64,000 nt of DNA from Rhizomucor pusillus (lineage: Eukaryota > Mucoromycota > Mucoromycetes > Mucorales > Lichtheimiaceae): positions 62,001 through 126,000 of the forward strand of contig FWWN02000687.1 of the NCBI GenBank assembly GCA_900175165.2. Direction: 5' to 3'. The translations under genes and the position numbers were made by a program. Under the pieces are notes generated by a model. That model was not told where the DNA came from. It worked only from the letters and a program-made list of their open reading frames with translations, and ran no database searches. Of the stretch, positions 46,743-56,301 are shown piece after piece; within the stretch, counting starts at the first letter, position 1; the number at the start of each line of letters is the position of its first letter.

Positions 46743-48685
46743 TTATGTTGGTTTGTCTTCCATGCGTTCCGGTAACTTTGGATAGACACCTGTCTTGAAA
46801 AATTCTTCGAGCTTCCGCTGCAATTCTGCCAGTGAGCTCGTGTTCTCCCGTGTCCGTGGTATTTTGGGTAGTATTTGATCGTAAATGAGTTTCAACAGTT
46901 TTCGAGCTTGTCGAGGATATGCCTGTAAAAGGGCTTGCGCCGCAACATGCAAGAAGGCTTCCATTAAATTGGCAGTAATCGGCCGAGGAGGTGCGTTGCT
47001 TATCCGGGCTAGCCACATCCAACCATACTTGATACCATACATGTTTTCAGGCTCGCCAAAATCCGGCTTCATTTGTACAAGCGCTGCAAAGAAATAGATG
47101 TAGGATGTCTGATACAGAATGTACTGGTCATCCGACTGGAAACCGCCTTCGTTGCGTTCATAGTGTTGCAATTTCTTTCGCTCTTCGACACTAAGATGCT
47201 ATAAACGAGCCTATCGTTTAACTACCCGCATTCCAGGAATACTGTTCATTTCATAGACTTACAGCTTCATCGTGGTATTCTGGAATCATGTAAGGGCAAC
47301 GCTTGTACAAGCGAGCAAGAAGATAATCCAAAAAGTGCGGTAAATCAGGCGCCAGAAGCATAGCCAATCTACCGTAAAAATACGCTCCCCAAGAGATAGC
47401 TGATACTTCCGTTCTTACTTGCAGCTGTCATTGTAATAGGTTAGTCGCTTGTAGAAGTAGTTTCAAGTACGGTTTAACTTGCCAAAATGTCTTTTGCCAT
47501 CTGATTCAGTAGAACATGGTAAGCGTCCATATTTTGCGACTTGATTCGTAACAGCGTATCACGAATGACGACATGCTGGTTTTGGAGGCGAATCAAGATT
47601 AGAAACGAACCATGTCTATAGCAGGATCATCTTTCAGCTCACCCGTTCCCTGACAACTTCAGGGTAGAATTGGAGTTGCTTGATGTATCGTTTCAGGGGC
47701 ATCTTTTCCTTGAAAATCCAGGATTTAAATTCCTTGTTTTGCAGTTTAGGTCTATATTCGGACCGATAACGATCCAATGTTTCAATGAATCGTTTATACT
47801 CTTGCGCCGAAGGTGTCTGCGCCTGATGTAGAAAATGCAAGTTGTAGCGTCTTGGCCAAATCATACAAGGAAACCATTTGGCAATACCTTTAACCGTTCC
47901 TGCTTTTCTCTCTCTGCCTTTTCAGCCTGTTGTTTCTGCTCGGTTTCCTGCCGAAGCTGCTCTTCCTTTGCCTTCTTTTCAGCTTCAGCTTTGGCTGCTT
48001 TCTTTTTCTCTTCTTCGATGGATTTTTCCATCATCTGTACGACGCCTAAGCTGTTAGCTCTAGATCATAGAGTAGAGATATGGTACGTGCCTTGCGTCTT
48101 TCTTCAATTTCTCGTTTCAATTGATCATCTTCTGTTGAAATCTGGCCGCTAAGCAACACGCATTTAGTCACCAAGGAAAAAAACGGTCCATAAGATTGTA
48201 TCCATTGCACCTAGGCTTTGTCAAGTTTGCCAAGCTTTTGCGAAGAGTCTCCATCTCCTGTTGAAACTTTTGTCGATTCTGCTCTTCTATGCTTTTTTTC
48301 ATCTGCTCCACCAATATCCGGTGCTGCTTTATCCGTTCGCTGATTTGAGTGTCTGCTGGGTGGGACGTATCTCGTTTCAGCTGGCTACGAGGCGGCAGCA
48401 CATATTTACTATGGAAAGCTATTCTCTCCAGCTCTCTTTGCTGGTTCCGTGCCTCCAGACTGTATAGTCTCGCATTAATCAGATTTCCCAACGAAGAGGT
48501 GTCAAGGCTTTTACCATAATTGCTGCTCTTCTTCAGGCTCGGAATCGTCAGAGGAATCTGAAAATGCCCCGTAAATAACAGGATTCGTAATAATACCCCG
48601 AGAGTAGTATCTGATCAACGTTCGTGAGGTTGACGCGTGGAAAATGTCTGTTGTGTCAAACTGACCTTTCTCTCTCCACCACCAT
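46743..48685 (-). CDS. GLE1: Gle1, nuclear pore mRNA-export factor
   Basis: Gle1 with inositol hexakisphosphate activates the DEAD-box ATPase Dbp5 at the cytoplasmic face of the pore to release mRNPs. The best start is 48685: exon 1 is only 20 nt (MVVERE plus two bases), joined over a 55-nt intron to RYYSRGIITNPVIYGAFSDS, which continues SDDSEPEEEQQL. Next exons give a charged helix (SEERKQ-type coiled coil: VEQMKKSIEEQNRQKFQQEM), then a Lys/Glu/Ala-rich coiled coil (47880-48040). The conserved Gle1 fold follows: QNKEFKSWIFKEKMPLKRYI, then YILYQTSYIYFFAALVQMKP, MYGIKYGWMWLARISNAPPR and VAAQALLQAYPRQARKLLKL. Stop at 46743. The exon 1 choice is inferred from frame continuity. Confidence 0.85.
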
Positions 48686-48787
48686 ACTTGGATAAAGGCA
48701 AAGCTAAAGTCGGGGCGGCCACCAAAATTTCAAATAGGACATTCCCTTTTTTCTCGTTTGCATTTATCGGCATATCTCAGGGTCATC

Positions 48788-50672
48788 ATGGTGGCTGCGT
48801 TGTGGATTTGGATCGCTGCCCTGAGTGGACTCTGCGTTCATGCACAGAGCTTGTCAGAACTTGGTGCGAGCGATTTTAGCGAGGCAACGGCGAAAGGGAC
48901 TTGGTACGGTTATTCGACCGTCATTATGCCAGCTGACAAACGCTAACATGGAACTTGATGTCAGGTTCGTAGAGTTCTTCTCTCCTCATTGCCCGCATTG
49001 TATACACTTTGGTAAGTCACTTTTTAGCAGCTATAGATTGCTGGATTTTCATTTTAACACAACTCTGCTAAGCTCCCACGTGGCAGAAGCTCGCAGATGA
49101 TTATGCGTCGCTGGCGACGAGCCGAGACTTCCACTTCGCCAAGGTGGACTGCACCCTCAATGGAGATTTATGCAAGGAAAACAATGTCCAGTATTTTCCC
49201 TTTTTGCAGCTATATCACCAGGGCAGTGCTATCGAGATATATCCACCAAGAGAACGCAATTGGGACAAGCTCGTTGAGTATATCACGACACAGTCCGAAA
49301 AGTATGCTCCATCAACGACGCAGGTTTCCGTACCAAATCCTGCAGGCTTATCAATTGATATGGATGGTCCAGCACTAGCCAACGCACAAAAGTCTGGACA
49401 ACCATTGTTTATCAAGTACTATGCACCGTGGTGTCCTCATTGCCAGCACATGGCACCTGCCTGGGAACGTATGGCTAGTGATCTCGCCCGGCAGATAAAC
49501 GTCGGTGAAGTCAACTGTGATGATCACCGTGATGTTTGTATTGAAAATGGAGTTACATCCTTTCCAACTCTTGTCCTCTATGCACATGGAAATGCCTATG
49601 AATATCACGATGACCGCTCGCTTGTTAGTCTAGTCGGATTTGCAAAGAAGAAAGCTGGACCCATGATACGGCAAGCAGACAGTACGCAATTGGAGAATGT
49701 CTTGAAAGAAGATCCTGTTGCATTTGTATATATACACAAAGATGGAACTGATTCCGCGATGGTAAGCCGTCTTTGTTCACACAGAAGACTGTGCAGCAGT
49801 CCCTTATTTGCGTGCGTGTCTAGGATCTTCTGCAAGATGTTGCAAAGAAATTCTTGGATGGAATTATCTTTTATACAACAGACGATTATCACGCACTCCG
49901 TCTATTCAATCTCGCACCAACGGATTTACCAACAGCATTGATATCGAAAGATGGCAAGCACATCAAATACCCGTCGCATTCGTTCGCCAATACAGAGCAG
50001 ACGCAGAGTTCATTGACAGCATGGATACAGAAGGAAAAATTTCCTCTCGTAAGCGAAGTCGGTCCCGGTAACGCAGAAGAGATCCTTAGGGGTGAACATA
50101 TGGTTGTTCTCGCCGTCATAAACAAAGAGGATGAATCCTCGTATGAAAAGTTTAAAGCTATGGCGGAAGACCATAGTAGACACCAAAAGGCATCATCTAG
50201 TCTGGGGCACGTCTTGTTTGCTCGATTGGAAGGCCGCGCATGGGGAGATTATGCGAGAAGAGCATATTCCATTCCTCCCAACGTTCGACCTGCTGTCATA
50301 ATTGTGGATCCTATCGTAAGTCTTCTTCGAAATACATCACTCATTGCATGTGTCTGTTTGCTAACTAGTGTTATCTACGAGAATTCTCGTCTTTTCAATC
50401 ACAATGCCCAGGGCGCCATGTTTGCTGTCGACAATCCAGAGATGCTCAGAAGTGCTCTCCGGGACATTGCAGACAATAAGCTCACCGGGATCTCGACTCT
50501 TCCCTTCCCTTCACGGGTTGGCCAAAAGCTCCAGCATGGATTCAATATTTTGCGCACTCACTGGCTGTTATCGGGCATTGGATTCTTTGCAGTAGCGTAT
50601 ATTTTCTTTCGACGTATGAGCCGTCATCATAGGTCGCATATTCTTCCTACTGTAGAGGAACACAAAGACTAA
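48788..50672 (+). CDS. Membrane-anchored protein disulfide isomerase with two CPHC thioredoxin domains (Eps1-like)
   Basis: Likely an ER oxidoreductase. A signal peptide starts at 48788 (MVAALWIWIAALSGLCVHAQ). Domain a: WFVEFFSPHCPHCIHFAPTW, assembled over two introns, then FAKVDCTLNGDLCKENNVQY. Domain a': FIKYYAPWCPHCQHMAPAWE and VNCDDHRDVCIENGVTSFPT. Redox-inactive thioredoxin-like regions follow (VAFVYIHKDGT; GIIFYTTDDYHALRLF). Near the C-terminus a single hydrophobic segment (HWLLSGIGFFAVAYIFFRRM) is followed by a short basic cytosolic tail, ending EEHKD at 50672. No KDEL. CPHC in place of CGHC suggests a more oxidising or specialised site, as in yeast Eps1, a membrane PDI tied to ER quality control. 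Three short introns are evident. Confidence 0.85.
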
Positions 50673-51660
50673 AAGGAAAGCATACTATCGATGGGTGGCA
50701 GTACTGGATGATTGCTCTTTTGTTGAAGCTTGGCGCGCAATGCTTCCATGACGTGCTCGCGCCGACGTTTAACCGGAGGCAATGGTCGCAGGAAGCAACG
50801 CAGCTGCTCTAATTCTTCTTTGCGTTGGTGGATCCGCGCATGCTCGAGTCGGAGCATCGCTCGAACTGCCCGTCGCTTTAATATGCAAGTTATTTATTCT
50901 GTTTTGTCTTTGCTTCAGCAAGTGTCGAATGCACGCACCTTATCCTGCTCGGCCTTTGCGGACAGCGCGAGCTTTAGCAGTTCAGGGTCACGCTGATATT
51001 GACACAAGATCTGTTGGACAGAAATGTCATCAGGAGGGGGACTAAGCCAATGAAATGTTGGCGAGCTGGCCGACATAGGGAATGGAATGGGGAGATTGAA
51101 AGAGTGTGTATGAGCGTAGTAGTGAGAGAAACGTCGTACAGGGTCATGAATCCCGTGGTTTTTGAAGCATGATGTTCTTTTTGGAACCACCGTATCACTA
51201 ACTACTTCTCCCTTATTAAAAAATGACCACTTGACCTGCCTTTTTCGGATGCCCTCTTTTAAGTAATCCATTTCCTTTTTGAGACGTAAAACAACTAATC
51301 TGGCTAGACTCGACAATGGTTTTCCTCCTGTTATTGGCTCTTTTTTCCAAGAAATCGCTTTGGAAGCACTTTTTTTTCTGGAGGTTGTAGCGATTTGAAG
51401 AGTGGGAGGAGCGCTGGTTTTTGACGGTAAATTGTACTTAATTAATTTATACACCTTCCACATGCGTTGGATGGAAGAGTGTATAACACGACCTTGGCTA
51501 TAAAATAAATGTTCACTTTTGGAGTTTGGCAGACAGAACAGACACCAATCCGAGGAACTCGACTTTGAATATTTTTGGTATTCACCACCTGTATTCCCAC
51601 AAAGTCCCCAGCCAGTGTCTTTGCGCGAAGCGCATCGCGACGCCAGGAGTGCTCCAACAT
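50669..51660 (-). CDS. Unrecognised basic protein, two or more exons
   Basis: I do not recognise the family. The main exon (up to 51463 or slightly beyond) reads MWKVYKLIKYNLPSKTSAPP, a Lys/Arg-rich segment (RLKKEMDYLKEGIRKRQVKW), then FHWLSPPPDDISVQQILCQY and ELLKLALSAKAEQDK. A GTGCGT donor and TTAAAG acceptor join it to RRAVRAMLRLEHARIHQRKE, RPLPPVKRRREHVMEALRAK and a final LPPIDSMLSF ending at 50669. An upstream piece MLEHSWRRDALRAKTLAGDF (51660 downward) may be exon 1, but I could not find a join that keeps frame. The basic, helical character could suit a nucleolar or mitochondrial ribosome-linked protein; this is a guess only. Its stop codon overlaps the stop of the PDI gene. Confidence 0.5.
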
Positions 51661-51790
51661 GTTCAGGAGATAAAGAGGTGAGCGCTACTGTTATGAACTA
51701 AACCGAAAATTGCGGGCGTATGTGCGCCGCGACACAGGAGCGCTAACAGCAAATCAAGAATATACTCCATCGAGCGCCGGTCTGAATAAA

Positions 51791-51998
51791 CCGGAATTCG
51801 ACGGTGCCGTGCTTGCAGAAGCGAAGCGGATACAAAACCGCCGGAGAATGCAGGTTTTGAGGGCCAAGCGAGTATAAACCAAGTACATGGATTTAGATAG
51901 TATTCTCTCAAAACCGGAAATTCGACGGCGGTATGTTTGCAGTAGCGAAGCGGTTGCAAAACCGCCGTCGAATGGAGGTTTATAAGGGCCAAGCGAGC
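51791..51998. repeat. Two related ~84-bp direct repeats with internal inverted repeats
   Basis: Copy 1 (51791-51872) and copy 2 (51914-51998) share CCGGAA-TTCGACGG, TTGCAG-AGCGAAGCGG, CAAAACCGCCG and GGGCCAAGCGAG. Copy 2 contains a perfect 13-bp inverted repeat, ATTCGACGGCGGT (51920-51932) against ACCGCCGTCGAAT (51961-51973), with a nested TTGCA/TGCAA inside the loop. The unit could form a hairpin in RNA or a cruciform in DNA. Confidence 0.8.
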
Positions 51999-52055
51999 TT
52001 ATTCTACAGACTCGGATCAGACATGAGCTTTAGCGAACCAAGGGCGCGAGTGTAG
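51898..52055 (+). repeat. Dispersed repeat, copy A
   Basis: Starts with TAGTATTCTCTCAAA and ends with a stretch reading GCGAGCTTATTCTACAGACT, then CGGATCAG, TGAGCTTTAGCGAACCAAG. The same outer parts recur near 53727-53800 without the central hairpin unit. No open frame. Confidence 0.75.
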
Positions 52056-52618
52056 CGAGCAGAAAAGTGCTTCTATTCTAAACTACATTAAAAGAGGCTT
52101 CGCATGTAGCATCAAAGATTCCAAAATTTTGAATTTCATGAAGGTTCCCAAGTTCGGATTAAGCTATGGTTACACGGGGGTTTGGGGGCTTGCCCCTGGG
52201 TAGACGAGCCCGTCGTATGAGTTGTGCGCGATGACACGAAGCGCAGCGAAGGGGCTCAGAGCCACAACAAACGTGCTGCTCTTTCCTGCAATCCATTATC
52301 CTTGACCTTTGGTTCTCGAGTTTTGAGACTGAGAAAGAATCCAATTCCGGTCCAATTCACTGAAAACGTCACGACGGACGCGATGCAGTTATTGCAAATA
52401 GAACAGACCACAGTGGTAAAACCATAGATTATACCCGTTCAACCCGTTCAATGCTGTTAGTACAGCAAACCATGAGTAAAAATCTTTCGCCTTGTCTTTT
52501 TATTAAAAGAATATAATCAAAGTTAAATTACAAAGAAGGAAATACAGGAATGAATATGAAGAAGTCAAGAGCGAGTGGCAAATGTAGTTGATTGGGAAGA
52601 AGAGAATTTCATAAAGCA

Positions 52619-53024
52619 TTACGTTAGTACTTGCGCTACTGCTGCGTCATCATAATCGATACTTACAACCCGAAGGGTAATCCCTGAATTCACAGGGGAC
52701 CAGACCGCGCACCTAGTAGTTCTGTATCAGCCTGTGTCCACCGCAGCAAAGTAAACTAGTAGACATACTTTGTACCCGTGGGGTCGGTCTGTTAAAATAA
52801 AGAAGCACGGCAGAGGACTTGAAGTGATGCATCGCGAGAGGCGGGAGAAACGACGAAGGAGAGGCGCGAGACGGTTGATATTTGAGGTGGCGGGTCAGGA
52901 CTGAGGTCATGTCGGCTACGAAGTTGAGCGTCAGAAATCGTACTGCACCTCGAGAGAGCAGCCAACGTACCGGGATGTTTGAGAGAACAGAGCCAAAGGA
53001 CGAGATTTTGGATCCAGGTCCCAT
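52619..53024 (-). CDS. Possible small multi-exon protein gene (about 55 residues), unrecognised
   Basis: Start 53024 gives MGPGSKISSFGSVLSNIP, ended by a GTACGT donor at 52970. A 20-nt exon (52769-52788) flanked by TTTTAACAG and GTATGT adds TDPTGTK, and an exon from 52712 adds CAVWSPVNSGITLRV; reading on gives a stop at 52619. A TATAAATA element lies 46 nt upstream of the ATG (53070-53077). The GTAAGT after LRV with a TACTAAC downstream could instead be another intron. The family is not recognised and the gene model is tentative. Confidence 0.3.
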
Positions 53025-53069
53025 TGTATATTCGCAGCTGTGATTCAATGCGTTCCTGCTGTCCTTGAA

Positions 53070-53077
53070 TATTTATA
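53070..53077 (-). promoter_or_regulatory. TATA-box-like element of the candidate small gene
   Basis: TATAAATA on the minus strand, 46 nt before the ATG at 53024. The spacing fits a core promoter with a very short 5' leader. Confidence 0.35.
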
Positions 53078-53726
53078 CCTGGATTACGTTCGTAAGCGAA
53101 TCGTATTTCTGAAGATTAGGTTGGAGCATCAACGTCGAGGAAGATAACCAAAATAATAATGCCAATCTCGCTACTCCCACATTTGACAGAAGATTATGAA
53201 TGCCTCACCTACATCAAGTAACGTAAAGATTTTACATAAAGATCTAAAAGTTGCTTTAGTTTCGTGGAAATATTTAGGGCGCATTCAAAGAAAGCAACAA
53301 AAAAAAGAAGATCTAGGTTCAGGGTAAAGGTGTGGGATCTCGTGTAAAACCACGTCTTAAGCAAGATACAAACCTATGATGCACTATTTTGACATACGGA
53401 AATATAATTGAATCTACAAAGATATTGATTCTGCTAACACTGCAGAATTTATCTAATATTGTTCTGCAGGGCAAGCTACTTGATAACTGTGTTGTTCTAT
53501 CACACGGTTTGTTTACATTCAAAAAGCTCTAGTCTATCAAGGAACATAACCTTCTACTATTACAGTGGATCCCCGATAATTTCAAGGTCTCGGTTACAGG
53601 ATTTTGCTTCAAAATAGCGAGACTTGAAAGTTTCACGGGAGAAGCCTTAGTATGAATCTACTGCTAAGTATAAGAAGACTGTTTGCGGATTTGTTTCGAA
53701 GCAGCAAGAAGCTGGATTTTAGGTGT
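53078..53726. other. Gene-free stretch
   Basis: AT-rich DNA left of repeat copy B with no supported gene; only short frames without family features. Confidence 0.4.
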
Positions 53727-53832
53727 AGTATTCTCTCAAACATGGATTCATGCGAGTATATTCTAAAGACTTGGATCAGCCCTGAGCTTCAGCGAACCAA
53801 GCGCAGCGAGCGAAGCGAAGCCTGAAGCGCTT
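53727..53832 (+). repeat. Dispersed repeat, copy B
   Basis: TAGTATTCTCTCAAACATGG is followed by GCGAGTATATTCTAAAGACT, TGGATCAGCCCTGAGCTTC and AGCGAACCAAGCGCAGCG. Matches copy A at both ends but lacks its hairpin middle. The GCGAAGC/GCGAGC-rich end (53795-53830) also echoes the AGCGCAGCGAAGG motif near 52240. Confidence 0.75.
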
Positions 53833-53962
53833 GTCAAACAAAGTCGGAATCTGTCCTCTTTTTAATGATGGATGAAGCAATATGTGCCGAAATTATACTA
53901 CACCGAGAGAGTTATAAGAAAAAAGGAGATGGATGGTACATGAAAGGTGTGGAAGAAACTGT

Positions 53963-55696
53963 TTAAGCATCATAGGTAGAAGCAGAGACATTGCCACCGC
54001 GGCCAGTCCAGTTGGTGTGGACCCACTTGCCAGGGGCGTCCAAGAGCTCGTAGGTGTGGGCACCAAAGTAGTCACGTTGGGCTTGGAGGAGGTTAGCAGG
54101 CAACTTCTCGTGGCGCAAACCGTCGTAGAAGTTAAGGGCAGTGGAGAGTGCAGGAGTGGGGATACCCATGATGATGGCCTGGGCAACGACGTTTCTCCAG
54201 GCATCCTGAGCCTTGGCGGTAGCTTCCTGGAAGAAGGGGTCGAACAAGAGGTTCTCCAACTCGGGGTTGTTGGTGTAAGCATCCTTGATCTTGCCCAAAA
54301 AGACGGAGCGAATGATACAGCCACCACGCCACATCAAGGCAATACCAGCGTTGTTCAACTTCCAGTTGTTGTCAGCAGCAGCCTGGCGCATCAACATGAA
54401 CCCTTGAGCATAGGAGACAATCTTAGCGGCGTACAAGGCTTGACCGAGTTGGTCAATGAAGACCTTCTTGTCACCAGTGTACTTCTTGTCCTTGGGTCCA
54501 GCCAGGATCTTGGAAGCGCGGGTACGCTCATCCTTAAGAGAGGACAAGCAACGAGCATAGACAGCTTCACCAATGAGGGTGACGGGGATACCGCGGTCCA
54601 AAGAGTCAATGCCGGTCCACTTGCCAGTACCCTTTTGACCAGCAGTGTCACGGATCTTTTCAACAAGGGGAGTACCATCGGTATCCTTGAACTTCAAGAT
54701 ATCACGGGTGATCTCAATCAAGAATGAGTCCAATTCACCCTTGTTCCATTCTTCAAAGACTTGAGCCATTTCATCGTGGCTGAGACCAAGACCTTCCTTC
54801 ATGATTTGGTAGACTTCGCTGATAAGCTGCATGTCACCATATTCTAAAAAAGGATAATTAGCGGGGCTGAATACATCGAGCAGTCCATTCTTTAGCGTAC
54901 CAATGCCGTTGTGGACCATCTTGACATAGTGGCCGGCACCGGTCTCGCCAACCCAGTCACAGCAAGGCTCGCCATCAACCTTGGCAGCGATGGCCTGGAA
55001 GATAGGCTTGATGGATTCCCAAGCTTCGGGGTGGCCACCGGGCATAAGGGAAGGACCGTAGCGAGCACCTTCCTCACCACCAGAGACACCAGAGCCAACG
55101 AAGAGGATACCCTTCTTCTCCAATTCCTCGCAGCGGCGGATGGTATCGGGGAAGTGGGAGTTACCACCGTCAATGATGATATCGCCCTTCTCCATGTAGG
55201 GCAAGAGTTGGTCAATGAAGGCATCGACGGCAGAGCCAGCCTTGACGAGGAGGACGACCTTGCGTGGGCGCTTGAGCTTAGCGCAGAGCTCCTCAACAGA
55301 GTGAGCACCAACAATCTTGGTGCCTATGGGTGACCCTGGTTAGACCGGTACTCAAAAAAAGCGGGCTCCGCCAACCCTTTTTCTCCCCAAAAATTCCAGC
55401 ATACGCGTCTCGATAACCTACCCTTGGCCTCGTTCTCCAAAAAGTGGTCCACCTTGGCAGTAGTGCGGTTGTAGGCGCACACAGTGAAACCGTGATCGTT
55501 CATGTTAAGGATCAGGTTTTGGCCCTACCAGCAAAAAGAACGTTAGCGGGTCATGTTCCTGAAAGAGTGCGCCTTTTCCCATTCGCATACCATGACAGCC
55601 AAACCAATGAGACCAATATCAGCACTAAATTACTTTCTGTTAGTCCAAGACGTCCGGCACATATTATGAGACTGGTGCTTACACAGCTTCAACCAT
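53963..55696 (-). CDS. GND1: 6-phosphogluconate dehydrogenase, decarboxylating
   Basis: Third enzyme of the oxidative pentose phosphate pathway: 6-phosphogluconate plus NADP+ to ribulose 5-phosphate, CO2 and NADPH; cytosolic. Exon 1 is 14 nt (MVEA plus two bases, start 55696), joined to DIGLIGLAVMGQNL, the NADP-binding GxAxMGxNL motif. KVVLLVKAGSAVDAFIDQLL and IIDGGNSHFPDTIRRCEEL follow, then VGSGVSGGEEGARYGPSLMP, HYVKMVHNGI (catalytic Lys and His-Asn-Gly region), the family signature IRDTAGQKGTGKW, and IIRSVFLGKIKDAY. Ends GRGGNVSASTYDA at 53963. Four introns, the longest near the 5' end. Full length, about 490 residues. Strongly biased codon use fits high expression. Confidence 0.96.
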
Positions 55697-56301
55697 GTTT
55701 AAAGTTGGACGAGCGAAAAGCAAAAGTGTAAGGAAAAGAAGAAGAAATGACCTGCGAGAGGTACCGGATTCAAATGAACCCAGAGTTTCGAGGCGCGATG
55801 ATGTAACCGCGCTCTGCTGAATCAGCACACTGTAGAAGACTGCAGACACTTAATCTATGGTTTATCATTGGCTGATCAATATCATCTTTTCCCGCTTTTG
55901 CATCTTTGATTTTCAATCTCGTATATGAAAAACTAGCAGATTCCAGTCTCGGACATATTATTTGATGCGCGTATCCATGGATACAGACGATCTACAGCCG
56001 CGTTGCTCTTTACAACGGTGTGTGCACAGCTAAGCATAGACGTACGCCCAGACCTAGATTTTCGGTCTCCACAATCCCGACTCGTCTGAGTGCCACGGGA
56101 AAAATCACGAAAAAAGATGGGACAAATCATGCCGATTGGCTCAGATTGCGTTGTACGTTCGGGCTCTTTGGAGAATATCGACAAGGCGTCGTACATTTTC
56201 TTTAGGGTTATCGGCCATCTCTGATGGTAAATGAGATATGTATCTTTAATTGATCATCTTGCAAAAGAAAGAGAAATAAACCGCTGCTAGGGTATATGAT
56301 C
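55697..56301. other. Intergenic, GND1 upstream / kinase downstream
   Basis: About 600 bp holding the GND1 promoter. A short frame at 55933-56196 on the minus strand has no recognisable features. Confidence 0.45.

Noticed and set aside
51791..52000. Repeats considered as a CRISPR array
   Set aside because: Only two diverged copies, no regular spacers, and a eukaryotic setting; they fit a dispersed hairpin repeat instead.
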